A DNA stretch of 9,110 nucleotides from an uncultured Bacteroidota bacterium (GCA_903929655.1 CAIYVS010000502.1:1-9110), one strand, 5' to 3'. Positions 1 through 6,270 are shown, counted from the stretch's first letter. Numbers and translations are program-made. Notes: generated by a model not told the origin, from the sequence alone.

Positions 1-72
1 TGAATTTATAGACGGGATAATTACATTTGTTAAAATTGAGTTAAGCAGCTAGTGTGTCTTTTAGGCAGAATC

Positions 73-80
73 TATATTTG
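73..80 (+). promoter_or_regulatory. Putative Bacteroidota -7 promoter element (TATATTTG)
   Basis: TATATTTG matches the Bacteroidota sigma-ABfr -7 consensus TAnnTTTG exactly. It lies 55 bases before the ATG of the serine hydrolase, which would give a leader of roughly 50 bases. No clear TTG -33 element is seen at the usual spacing, so this rests on the -7 match and its position. Confidence 0.45.
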
Positions 81-106
81 CCGTAGTACGCCTGTTTTTG
101 TTGGAA

Positions 107-127
107 TTTTACTTTTTACTTTTTGAT
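107..127 (+). repeat. T-rich heptamer tandem repeat before the hydrolase gene
   Basis: Two exact copies of TTTTACT are followed by a degenerate third copy (TTTTGAT), ending 8 bases before the start codon at 136. A similar T5-containing heptamer array lies upstream of guaB (2869-2889). The unit is short and AT-rich, so its function is unknown. It lies in the expected 5' leader, where slippage could alter the ribosome-loading region. Confidence 0.55.
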
Positions 128-135
128 TTATAGAC

Positions 136-1350
136 ATGCCTCGTTTCATACGTAATCATTTTTTGACTTTTCTTCTTGCCCTGGTTTTTATAGCTTGTCA
201 TTCTGATAATAACAAAGTTGCTGCCCGCACCAGTCCTCCTCCTGTGCCACCCCGTTTTCATGATGCCCCAAAGAATAGTCCTGCGGCACCCCTTGTTTAT
301 GATACTACCAACCCCAAGATACAGGAAATTATTTCGCGCCTCGATGTCTATTACCATGCGCAGGCCAGATCAGGTTTTAATGGCAGCGTATTGGTAGGTT
401 ATAAAGGCAGGGTAATATATGAACGTTATTTCGGCTATGCCAACAGGGAACAGCACATGCCATTACAACCCAATAGTGCATGTCAGCTCGCATCTATTTC
501 CAAAACATTTACCGGGGCTGCTATTCTTTACCTGCACGAAAAAAAATACCTGAATATCAATGATCCGGTACAGGATTATATTAAAGATTTTCCATACCAG
601 GGTATTACCATAAAAATGTTGCTCAGCCATCGTTCCGGCCTGCCAGACTATACCAAATGGGTGCCCAATTTCAGGAGTGATGAAAGAACACCCATCAATA
701 ATGAAACGATGTTGCAGATGATGGTTAAATACAGGCCGGGCCTTGAGTTCAGACCCAACAGCCGTTTCAAATACTGCAATACCAATTTTGCTGTGCTTGC
801 CCGTATTATAGAAGTTGCAACGGAAATGGATTACCGGACTTTTATGAAGAAATACATTTTTGAGCCCTTGCACATGAACAATACATTTGTTTATGATCCG
901 GCAAAAGGCTTGCCCGGTACAGCTACTATCAGTTATAAATATAATTGGGTGCGTGAGCCGGATATGTTTGCAGATGGTGTATATGGCGATAAGGGTATCT
1001 ACAGCACAGTTGAAGACATGTATCGCTGGGACCAATCATTTTATGACAACAAGCTTTTAAGTAATGAGACCATTGAATTGGCCTATGGACCTTGTTCTTT
1101 TGAGAAGCCCGGTATAAAAAATTATGGCTTGGGATGGCGCATGTTATGTTATCCTGATGGCGGCAAGATCATTTATCATAACGGATGGTGGCATGGCAAT
1201 AACACTTCCTTTTACCGGTTCATCAAAGACAATTTTACCATCATTATCTTAGGTAATAAACATAATAATACTATTTACCACCAGGCTCCCGCCATTTTTA
1301 GCATCATAAAAGGTGCACCCCCAAGCGGTGGTTTTGATACAGAAGGCTAA
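136..1350 (+). CDS. Lipoprotein serine hydrolase, beta-lactamase/DD-peptidase family
   Basis: A 404-residue protein of the serine beta-lactamase-like superfamily (class C beta-lactamase, D-alanyl-D-alanine carboxypeptidase, esterase EstB relatives). The N-terminus has basic residues, a hydrophobic stretch and a lipobox-like FIAC with Cys21, so it should be a lipid-anchored envelope protein. A Pro-rich linker (about 34-40) leads into the catalytic domain. Motifs are in the expected order: SxxK as S120-I-S-K123 (nucleophile and general base), YxN as Y213-C-N215, and a third motif H348-N-G350 in place of KTG, usual for the peptidase/esterase branch. HRSGLPDY (165-172) is another family hallmark. 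Real substrate unknown: D-Ala peptides of peptidoglycan or small esters are both plausible, and antibiotic resistance should not be assumed. ATG at 136 is chosen because it gives a complete signal peptide. It converges with guaB. Confidence 0.93.
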   Translation: MPRFIRNHFLTFLLALVFIACHSDNNKVAARTSPPPVPPRFHDAPKNSPAAPLVYDTTNPKIQEIISRLDVYYHAQARSGFNGSVLVGYKGRVIYERYFGYANREQHMPLQPNSACQLASISKTFTGAAILYLHEKKYLNINDPVQDYIKDFPYQGITIKMLLSHRSGLPDYTKWVPNFRSDERTPINNETMLQMMVKYRPGLEFRPNSRFKYCNTNFAVLARIIEVATEMDYRTFMKKYIFEPLHMNNTFVYDPAKGLPGTATISYKYNWVREPDMFADGVYGDKGIYSTVEDMYRWDQSFYDNKLLSNETIELAYGPCSFEKPGIKNYGLGWRMLCYPDGGKIIYHNGWWHGNNTSFYRFIKDNFTIIILGNKHNNTIYHQAPAIFSIIKGAPPSGGFDTEG

Positions 1351-1351
1351 A

Positions 1352-1374
1352 TTCAGTGCTCGTTGTTCACTGAA
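1352..1374. terminator. Hairpin between convergent genes
   Basis: TTCAGTG (1352-1358) and CACTGAA (1368-1374) are perfect 7-base inverted repeats with a 9-base loop. They fill the 26-base gap between the ends of the serine hydrolase gene and guaB. The symmetric position suggests a shared bidirectional terminator. The stem is not GC-rich and neither strand has a strong U tract, so it would be weak or factor-assisted. Confidence 0.5.
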
Positions 1375-1376
1375 AT

Positions 1377-2846
1377 TTACCTGCTATAGTTTGGCGCTTC
1401 TTTGGTTATCACAATATCATGTGGATGGCTTTCAGCCATGCTGGCTGCGGTGATGCGGATAAATTGTGCCTCGTCCTGCAATGTAGTCATGTCTTTTGCA
1501 CCGCAATAACCCATACCTGCACGCAGTCCGCCTACAAACTGTTGCACAACCTCACTCAATGTACCTTTGTATGGCACACGGCCCACGATACCTTCCGGAA
1601 CCAGCTTTTTGATATCCGCCTCCATGTCCTGGAAATAGCGGTCTTTGGAGCCTTCCTGCATAGCCTCTACAGAGCCCATGCCGCGATATGATTTGAACTT
1701 ACGTCCTTCATAAATAATAGTTTCGCCGGGGCTTTCTTCTGTACCTGCAAATATGGAGCCTGCCATAACACAGGAAGCGCCTGCGGCAATAGCTTTTACC
1801 ATATCGCCTGTATAACGTATGCCTCCATCTGCTATAACCGGGATACCCAGTTTTTTCAGGGCCTGTGCTGCTTCCAATACTGCGGTCAGCTGCGGAGCGC
1901 CTGCACCCGTTACCACGCGGGTAGTGCAGATAGATCCTGGGCCAACACCCACTTTCACTGCATCGGCTCCGGCAGCAGCCAGGGCTTTTGCACCTGCAGC
2001 GGTGGCAACATTGCCAGCTATAAGTGGTAAGGTCTTGAATGCTTTTTTTACTTTCTTCACCGCTTCGATAACACCTTTTGAGTGACCGTGTGCACTATCC
2101 AGTGTAATAACATCCACACCTGCATGCCTCAATGCCTCTACACGGTCCAGTACATCTTCTGTAATGCCAATAGCTGCCCCTGCAAGCAAGCGCCCCAATG
2201 CGTCTTTGGCTGCATTTGGATGGCTTTTCAGGTGCATAATATCGCGGAAGGTGATGAGGCCAATTAATTTACCTTTTTTATCTACAATGGGCAGTTTTTC
2301 TATTTTATATTCTTCCAAAATCAGTTCTGCCTGGTTCATGCTGGTACCGGCATGTGCAGTAATAAGATTGTCTTTGGTCATTACCTCCTTCACTTTCTTT
2401 TTCATATTCTTCTCAAAACGCATGTCGCGATTGGTGAGAATACCTGCGAGGTGATTATTGCTATCTACTATAGGAATACCGCCTATTTTATTATCTCTCA
2501 TCAGCTTGAAGGCATCAGCAACAGTTGCTTCTGGGCTCAGTGTAATGGGGTCTACTATCAAACCGCTTTCAGAGCGTTTCACTTTGCGCACCTGTTCGGC
2601 CTGGCGCTCTATGCTCATGTTTTTATGCAATATGCCTATTCCGCCCTCGCGTGCCAGTGCAATAGCCAGGGGGGCCTCTGTTACGGTATCCATTGCGGCA
2701 GATACCATTGGTATATTGAGCTTAATGTCTTTTGTAAGTTGGGAAACAATGCTTACTTCGCGTGGTAGAACTTCTGAGTAAGCCGGCACAAGTAGAACAT
2801 CATCAAACGTGAGGCCTTCGCCGTAGAACTTAGATTTTATTGCCAT
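1377..2846 (-). CDS. guaB: Inosine-5'-monophosphate dehydrogenase
   Basis: GuaB oxidises IMP to XMP with NAD+, the committed step of guanine nucleotide synthesis, in the cytoplasm. From the ATG at 2846 it is 489 residues, the normal bacterial length. The first half of the barrel begins with LTFDDVLLVP (12-21). Two CBS domains are inserted at about 95-205 (GGIPIVD at 122-128; KLPIVDKKGKLIGLIT at 184-199). The second half of the barrel carries D250-SAHGHS, the active-site loop GPGSICTTR with catalytic Cys307, D340-GGIR, and the flap dyad R403-Y404 in SKDRYFQ. All key residues are present. The frame stays open upstream to 2996, but that extension has no family similarity and crosses the promoter and repeat, so 2846 is the start. 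No riboswitch is seen. Confidence 0.98.
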   Translation of the reverse strand: MAIKSKFYGEGLTFDDVLLVPAYSEVLPREVSIVSQLTKDIKLNIPMVSAAMDTVTEAPLAIALAREGGIGILHKNMSIERQAEQVRKVKRSESGLIVDPITLSPEATVADAFKLMRDNKIGGIPIVDSNNHLAGILTNRDMRFEKNMKKKVKEVMTKDNLITAHAGTSMNQAELILEEYKIEKLPIVDKKGKLIGLITFRDIMHLKSHPNAAKDALGRLLAGAAIGITEDVLDRVEALRHAGVDVITLDSAHGHSKGVIEAVKKVKKAFKTLPLIAGNVATAAGAKALAAAGADAVKVGVGPGSICTTRVVTGAGAPQLTAVLEAAQALKKLGIPVIADGGIRYTGDMVKAIAAGASCVMAGSIFAGTEESPGETIIYEGRKFKSYRGMGSVEAMQEGSKDRYFQDMEADIKKLVPEGIVGRVPYKGTLSEVVQQFVGGLRAGMGYCGAKDMTTLQDEAQFIRITAASMAESHPHDIVITKEAPNYSR

Positions 2847-2849
2847 GTG

Positions 2850-2857
2850 CAAAGATA
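2850..2857 (-). promoter_or_regulatory. Putative guaB -7 promoter element (TATCTTTG)
   Basis: On the minus strand TATCTTTG matches TAnnTTTG exactly and ends only 3 bases before the guaB ATG (2846-2844). Transcription from it would begin at or within the start codon, predicting a leaderless or nearly leaderless mRNA. The -33 region about 19 bases upstream falls in the T-rich heptamers, with TTC rather than TTG. Confidence 0.5.
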
Positions 2858-2868
2858 ATGCAAGAGAA

Positions 2869-2889
2869 TGAAAAATGAAAAATGAAAAA
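2869..2889 (-). repeat. Heptamer tandem repeat upstream of guaB
   Basis: Three perfect copies of TGAAAAA on the plus strand (TTTTTCA on the coding strand) at 2869-2875, 2876-2882 and 2883-2889. They overlap the place where the -33 element of the proposed guaB promoter should lie, so changes in copy number could affect its activity. Confidence 0.7.
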
Positions 2890-3012
2890 TAGCTTTTCAG
2901 GATAGGCCTATAAGTATTTTGTATTTTAAATTTCGGCATGTATTTGTCGGGCTCAAAAATAATTTCACAGAGATAAGCCCTTGACCAGTCTGCCATTCCT
3001 TATTGCCAAATA

Positions 3013-3492
3013 TCAATAAACTGAACTGGAACTGGCGGAAGAAGTTTGGGAGACTTTGCTTGCTTTTATGGAATTGCCCGCATTTATGTTGAGATTGAAA
3101 GTAATAATATAAGATTTGTCATCATGATGCGGTCCCTGGCAAGCTGCACCATTTGGATTGGGTTTACCATTGGTAGGGTGTATGCAATTGCCCTGTCCGT
3201 GTTGTTCTTCAACAGTAGCAATGACAAGTTGGTCAGTACCTGTATAATCTGTAAGAGGCGTATATTGGTACACCAGGTTTCCGGTGGCTCCGTCAACAAC
3301 TATTTGGCTGTTGCCGGCATGTATAGGATTGCTTGTTACCTTGAAATTATCATCGGTAGTATTTGCTGGTAGTACATAAGTATAAGTTGTGTTCTTATCT
3401 AAAGTAGCGTTTACAGTTTGCAGCGCTGGAGTTTCATTGTTACGCTCACACATTTTCTTGCAGAATTGCAAAGCAAAATGAAATGATAACAA
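3013..3492 (-). CDS. Small secreted/lipoprotein-like protein with a cadherin/Ig-like domain; 5' end disrupted
   Basis: This frame encodes about 150 residues that look extracytoplasmic. One beta-sandwich domain spans roughly residues 25-137, with YQYTP (75-79) followed by TDYTGTDQLVIATV (81-94), the signature seen in bacterial cadherin-like/Ig-like repeats. A Gly/Asn/His-rich insert with Cys103 and Cys118 interrupts the domain, and the tail is Ser-rich (149-158). The interval given starts at TTG 3492, the most upstream recognised start in this frame, but no ATG with a proper signal peptide exists in frame. CKKM at 11-14 resembles the post-lipobox sequence of the other lipoproteins here. A much better signal peptide lies in the adjacent frame (3446-3523), so the gene is probably frameshifted, mis-sequenced or a young pseudogene. 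Ligand and function unknown. It lies upstream of guaB on the same strand, 166 bases away. Confidence 0.6.
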   Translation of the reverse strand: MLSFHFALQFCKKMCERNNETPALQTVNATLDKNTTYTYVLPANTTDDNFKVTSNPIHAGNSQIVVDGATGNLVYQYTPLTDYTGTDQLVIATVEEQHGQGNCIHPTNGKPNPNGAACQGPHHDDKSYIITFNLNINAGNSIKASKVSQTSSASSSSVY

Positions 3493-3523
3493 TAAGTGTA
3501 AGCAATACTTCTTTTATAACCAA
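3446..3523 (-). other. Out-of-frame signal peptide segment of the 3013-3492 gene
   Basis: From TTG 3523 this frame encodes 25 residues starting VIKEVLLTLIVIISFCFAI, one basic residue and then a long hydrophobic core, before TGA at 3446-3448. It overlaps the 5' end of the cadherin-like gene in the other frame. Skipping one base near 3463 would join ...SFCFAI directly to CKKMCERNN, giving a classical Bacteroidota lipoprotein N-terminus. The true start would still be TTG or another non-ATG codon, which is unusual. Confidence 0.45.
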
Positions 3524-3617
3524 CGTTTAATGATTATCAATGGCTATTTTAGCGAATTATCAATCAAATATGACGAAAATCAATTAAATGTATGTAGTAT
3601 GTTTATAAAAAGGAGAA

Positions 3618-3625
3618 TATATTTG
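3618..3625 (+). promoter_or_regulatory. Putative -7 promoter element of the acetyltransferase gene (TATATTTG)
   Basis: TATATTTG matches TAnnTTTG exactly, 29 bases before the ATG at 3655, predicting a leader of about 20-25 bases. No good TTG -33 element is visible. An AGAGGAAAGG tract (3645-3654) directly precedes the ATG and is the most Shine-Dalgarno-like sequence in the window. Confidence 0.5.
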
Positions 3626-3654
3626 TCCACCAATAATAGAAAATAGAGGAAAGG

Positions 3655-4170
3655 ATGAATATTACTTTAAGGCTTGCAACGAAAGAAGATGTACCGGTAT
3701 TATCTAAATTAAGTATAGATACTTTTATAGAAAGTTATGCCGAACAAAATACTTCGGAAAATACAGCCCTCTATATTGACCGGCATTTTAAGCCCGAACA
3801 GGTAGAAAGGGACTTAAACGATCCCGGGAATAAGGTTTTTCTCGCTTTTTCAGGTTCTGAGCTCGCCGGGTATATAAAACTCAGTAATATTAATCAGCCT
3901 GAAAAACTAAAAGGCAGTAACAATTTAGAGATTGAAAGACTGTATGTACTGAAACAATACCAGGAGCAGAAAATAGGTGCCACTTTGATGAGCTACAGCC
4001 TCAGTTATGCCATAAAGAATGGATTTGACACCCTATGGTTGGGGGTATGGATACATAACGAAAAAGCCATAGCATTCTATAAACGCTGGGATTTTGAGGA
4101 GTTCGGCGAGCATATCTTTCAATTCGGAAATGATCCCCAGACAGATTTGCTGATGAAAAGGAAATGCTAG
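3655..4170 (+). CDS. GNAT family N-acetyltransferase, PaiA-like
   Basis: A 171-residue GNAT enzyme that should transfer an acetyl group from acetyl-CoA to an amine. The order of motifs is normal: N-terminal strand and helix (IRLAT-like start at 4-9), a central core, motif A with LEIERLYVLKQY followed by QEQKIGATLM (103-112, pyrophosphate-binding loop), then LWLGVW (127-132) and N135-EKAIAFY142, the motif B segment with the usual Asn and the Tyr that often acts as general acid. The C-terminus, with FG and QTDLLMK, resembles the Bacillus PaiA group (polyamine and small-amine acetyltransferases). The substrate cannot be read from sequence. The ATG at 3655 follows an AG-rich ribosome site. It has its own promoter and is separated from the following lipoprotein genes by an 88-base gap. 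Confidence 0.9.
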   Translation: MNITLRLATKEDVPVLSKLSIDTFIESYAEQNTSENTALYIDRHFKPEQVERDLNDPGNKVFLAFSGSELAGYIKLSNINQPEKLKGSNNLEIERLYVLKQYQEQKIGATLMSYSLSYAIKNGFDTLWLGVWIHNEKAIAFYKRWDFEEFGEHIFQFGNDPQTDLLMKRKC

Positions 4171-4192
4171 TGAAATATTTTTCTTCCCGCCA

Positions 4193-4215
4193 AAGGTTTT
4201 GCTTTCTCAAACCTT
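4193..4215 (+). terminator. Weak hairpin after the acetyltransferase gene
   Basis: AAGGTTTTG (4193-4201) can pair with CAAACCTT (4208-4215), with one bulged T and a 6-base loop, 22 bases after the GNAT stop codon. No U tract follows, so it is at best a weak or factor-dependent terminator. It separates the acetyltransferase from the lipoprotein array. Confidence 0.3.
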
Positions 4216-4258
4216 CTATATAGTATAACCGCTTGTTTGTATAAAACCGGGAATATTT

Positions 4259-4711
4259 ATGAGACGCATTGGCATTTTTTTATTAGTTCTTATTCTTTTC
4301 AGCAATTGCAAAAAACAGAACGCTACACCTACTGCTGCTTTGATTTTCGGCACGAGAAGTGCTTTGTGCAACCTTAACTGTGCCAATTTCTATTTAATAA
4401 GGGATGCTGCACTTTACCAGGACACCAATCACAGTGCAAATGCAGCCCTCAGTTTTGTTTTAAGCCCATTGCCCGGTTCAAAGTATCAACTTGCTAACTC
4501 TCTTGTTAGTAATATTCCGCAATATCTGCGTAATGATACGGGGGGTAGCCTGGGTTGCCCCGGTTGTGCTGACGGGGTAATAGTGCACCTGGAGTTCACG
4601 GATTTACAGCGTCATACTGTAAAATGGGATATTAACTCTGATACGACACTTTTGCCTGCAGAAATACGTAGTTACATACAACAAGTGAGCACAGTCTTAA
4701 ACCAGTTATAA
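4259..4711 (+). CDS. Tandem-array lipoprotein, copy 1 (unknown function)
   Basis: A 150-residue predicted lipoprotein. MRRIGIFLL, a hydrophobic core and FSNC place the lipid-modified Cys at 17, followed by KK. The mature part has FG (30-31), Cys37-x3-Cys41, LYQDTNH (52-58), a helix running into PQYLRN (87-92), Cys100-PG-Cys103, HTVKWDIN (119-126) and a C-terminal helix IRSYIQQV (136-143). I do not recognise the family. The two Cys pairs could bind a metal or form disulfides, and copies 3 and 4 replace the last Cys with His. It is the only copy with three residues between the first two Cys. Copy 2 follows after 9 bases, so the two are surely co-transcribed. No convincing promoter or Shine-Dalgarno sequence precedes it. 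Confidence 0.88.
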   Translation: MRRIGIFLLVLILFSNCKKQNATPTAALIFGTRSALCNLNCANFYLIRDAALYQDTNHSANAALSFVLSPLPGSKYQLANSLVSNIPQYLRNDTGGSLGCPGCADGVIVHLEFTDLQRHTVKWDINSDTTLLPAEIRSYIQQVSTVLNQL

Positions 4712-4720
4712 AAAGAGTCT

Positions 4721-5182
4721 ATGAAATATATTAGTGTCATTTTATTTTTCAGTCTCATTGCAGGGGGAGCGTGTAAAAAAACTACAATTAATCCCGGCCC
4801 CAAATTAGTATTTGGGTCAAGCTGCTCGCAATGTTATATTTATTACAAGAGCTTTTATTCGATAAACGGTATTGGCCTTTACCAGGATACCAATCATTAT
4901 AAGTCTGGTGATATTCATTGCACCTCTGCGATCACAGACACAGCGAAATATGTGATGGCCAGATCGCTTCTGAGTCATTTTCCTCAATACCTGCGTAATG
5001 GTAGCGGCGACAAACTGCTTTGTCCCGGCTGCACTTATGGTCCCATGTTTCCAATATATCTTGAATATACCAATGAGCAAAACCATACTGTAAAATGGGA
5101 TATTAATCCGGATACTTCTTTTTTACCGGTATCTATCCGGGCCTATGTGCAACAAGTATATACAGTGTTAGGTAAACTATAA
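4721..5182 (+). CDS. Tandem-array lipoprotein, copy 2 (unknown function)
   Basis: A 153-residue predicted lipoprotein, closest to copy 1. The signal ends at GGAC with lipid Cys18, then KK. FG (31-32) is followed by Cys35-SQ-Cys38; LYQDTNH (53-59) is identical to copy 1; Cys67 is an extra cysteine; PQYLRN (88-93), Cys101-PG-Cys104 and HTVKWDIN (122-129) follow, ending with an IRAYVQQV helix. Without the lipid Cys there are five cysteines, so they cannot all be in disulfides within one chain, which leaves room for a metal site. It starts 9 bases after copy 1 and is followed by a 98-base spacer, the longest in the array, which may separate two transcription units. Function not recognised. Confidence 0.88.
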   Translation: MKYISVILFFSLIAGGACKKTTINPGPKLVFGSSCSQCYIYYKSFYSINGIGLYQDTNHYKSGDIHCTSAITDTAKYVMARSLLSHFPQYLRNGSGDKLLCPGCTYGPMFPIYLEYTNEQNHTVKWDINPDTSFLPVSIRAYVQQVYTVLGKL

Positions 5183-5280
5183 AAAATGTATGTTGAAACT
5201 ATGAAGGAGATACTATTTCTATAATGAATATATGCAATTGATGTGCCCGCAGCCCCTATAATAAATTTAAAAACCTCTTT

Positions 5281-5751
5281 ATGAAACTGATTGTATTTTT
5301 ATTATCCGTAATGCTAGTATTAAGTTCTTGCAAAAAAGAACAAAGTACTACAATACACCCAAGTGTATTTGTTTTTGGCTGGTGTCGTTGCTATATGTGT
5401 ATGACACCGGAACGAAGCTTCCGGTATTATGAAATAAAAGACGGGCGGCTTTACCCGGATAGTATGGATAATTTTCCGGGTATTGTACCAGTTGTATTTG
5501 CTCTTACTCCATTGTCAAATACGAAATACCAGCTCGCGGCAGCTCTTATCAGCAATTTTCCTCCATATCTTCAAAATAACCCTAACCAAACTTACGGAAA
5601 TGTAGATTGTAACACACACGCTGCTGTACATATTGAATATACAGAAAACGGTCAACTGAAAACCTGGGATATTGATCAGGATACAGCTAATCAGCCCCTT
5701 GTTATCAGGGCTTATGTTGGGCAGATGGATAGCGTTTTTCAGCAACTATAA
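5281..5751 (+). CDS. Tandem-array lipoprotein, copy 3 (unknown function)
   Basis: A 156-residue predicted lipoprotein. MKLIVFLLSVMLVLSSC is a textbook type II signal with Cys17, followed by KKEQ. FG (32-33) is followed by Cys35, Cys37 and Cys40 (the CYMC pair is the equivalent of the first site), then YEIKDGRLYPD (50-60), a helix leading to PPYLQNN (94-100), Cys110-NT-His113 in the place of the CPGC of copies 1 and 2, and KTWDID (127-132). The C-terminal helix reads IRAYVGQM. Cys at +1 followed at +3/+4 by Lys-Glu partly resembles the lipoprotein export signal that sends Bacteroidota lipoproteins to the cell surface. ATG at 5281 has no Shine-Dalgarno sequence. Copy 4 starts 33 bases after its end, so the two are probably co-transcribed. 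Confidence 0.88.
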   Translation: MKLIVFLLSVMLVLSSCKKEQSTTIHPSVFVFGWCRCYMCMTPERSFRYYEIKDGRLYPDSMDNFPGIVPVVFALTPLSNTKYQLAAALISNFPPYLQNNPNQTYGNVDCNTHAAVHIEYTENGQLKTWDIDQDTANQPLVIRAYVGQMDSVFQQL

Positions 5752-5784
5752 ATACCTTTTTCAACTCTATATTAAAACTAGTTT

Positions 5785-6270
5785 ATGAAACCAATAGCAT
5801 TTTTATTATCTACAATACTATTATTAAGTTCCTGTATTAAAGATCAAAGCACAGCAAGCATACACCCGAACACTTTTGTTTTTGGCTATTGCCGCGCTTG
5901 CCCGGATAACCGGGTGCCTCCTGGCAAGTGTTTTATGTTTTATGAAATAAAGGCGAACCAGCTTTATGCAGATAGTATGCGCCTGTCAGGATATCCGGGC
6001 CCGGAAGTATTTTCACTTGTTCCTTTAGGTGTTGGTAAATACCAGGCAGCATCTGCACTTATCAACAGTTTCCCTGTATACCTTCTCAACAATCCGAACA
6101 CCGTATATGGCAACACAGACTGCGATACACATTGGACGCTGCATATTGAGTGTACTGAAAACGGACAAGTGAAAACATGGGATATAGACCACGATACTAC
6201 AAACCTGCCGCATGCTATAAGAGCTTATGTTGCTCAGATGAATAGTGTTTTTGACCAGCTGATACAATAA
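5785..6270 (+). CDS. Tandem-array lipoprotein, copy 4 (unknown function)
   Basis: A 161-residue predicted lipoprotein closest to copy 3, with near-identical DNA in the signal region. LSSC gives lipid Cys17, followed by IKDQ. FG (33-34) is followed by Cys36-RA-Cys39, Cys49, YEIK (53-56), a helix to PVYLLNN (97-103), Cys113-DT-His116, Cys123 and KTWDIDHDT (130-138), ending in an IRAYVAQM helix. Five cysteines besides the lipid one make an all-disulfide arrangement impossible in a monomer. The Lys-Asp at +3/+4 resembles a surface-export signal. It ends 64 bases before the upstream ATG of the sigma factor gene, on the same strand, with no clear terminator between them. Function not recognised. 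Confidence 0.88.
   Translation: MKPIAFLLSTILLLSSCIKDQSTASIHPNTFVFGYCRACPDNRVPPGKCFMFYEIKANQLYADSMRLSGYPGPEVFSLVPLGVGKYQAASALINSFPVYLLNNPNTVYGNTDCDTHWTLHIECTENGQVKTWDIDHDTTNLPHAIRAYVAQMNSVFDQLIQ

Larger units (their letters stand above)
4259..6270 (+). repeat. Tandem array of four paralogous lipoprotein genes
   Basis: Genes at 4259, 4721, 5281 and 5785 encode 150-161-residue lipoproteins that align end to end. Shared landmarks are the lipid Cys at 17 or 18, FG followed by a Cys cluster, LY-x-D near residue 52-63, KYQ or KYV leading into a helix ending P-x-YL-x-N, a second Cys site about 10 residues later, and a C-terminal block WDI-x2-DT, IR-x-Y, V or F near the end. Copies 1 and 2 pair with each other (LYQDTNH, QYLRN, CPGC, HTVKWDIN), and so do copies 3 and 4 (LSSC, IHP, YEIK, ENGQ, KTWDID). 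This indicates two rounds of duplication. Confidence 0.9.

Noticed and set aside
4..135. Direct repeat ATTTATAGAC at 4-13 and 126-135
   Set aside because: Ten AT-rich bases repeated once, with no flanking mobile-element structure, is compatible with chance.
463..1035. 190-codon minus-strand frame inside the serine hydrolase
   Set aside because: It lies entirely opposite a gene with all catalytic motifs intact and shows no signal, domain or start site of its own.
136..1350. Serine hydrolase as an antibiotic-resistance beta-lactamase
   Set aside because: The SxxK, YxN and HxG motifs are shared by peptidases and esterases of this superfamily. HNG instead of KTG and the lack of a resistance context do not support a resistance call.
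1419..2781. Several plus-strand open frames opposite guaB
   Set aside because: They are antisense shadows of a fully conserved guaB reading frame and have Cys- and Ala-rich, non-protein-like compositions.
2847..2996. Fifty-residue N-terminal extension of guaB
   Set aside because: The extension does not resemble any GuaB, and it spans the putative promoter and heptamer repeat. The 489-residue form from 2846 has the family's normal length.
4259..6270. Thioredoxin-like or cytochrome c interpretation of the CxxC motifs
   Set aside because: No thioredoxin fold context (WCxxC) and no CxxCH haem motif is present; the His in copies 3 and 4 is at the fourth ligand position (CxxH), not after a CxxC.
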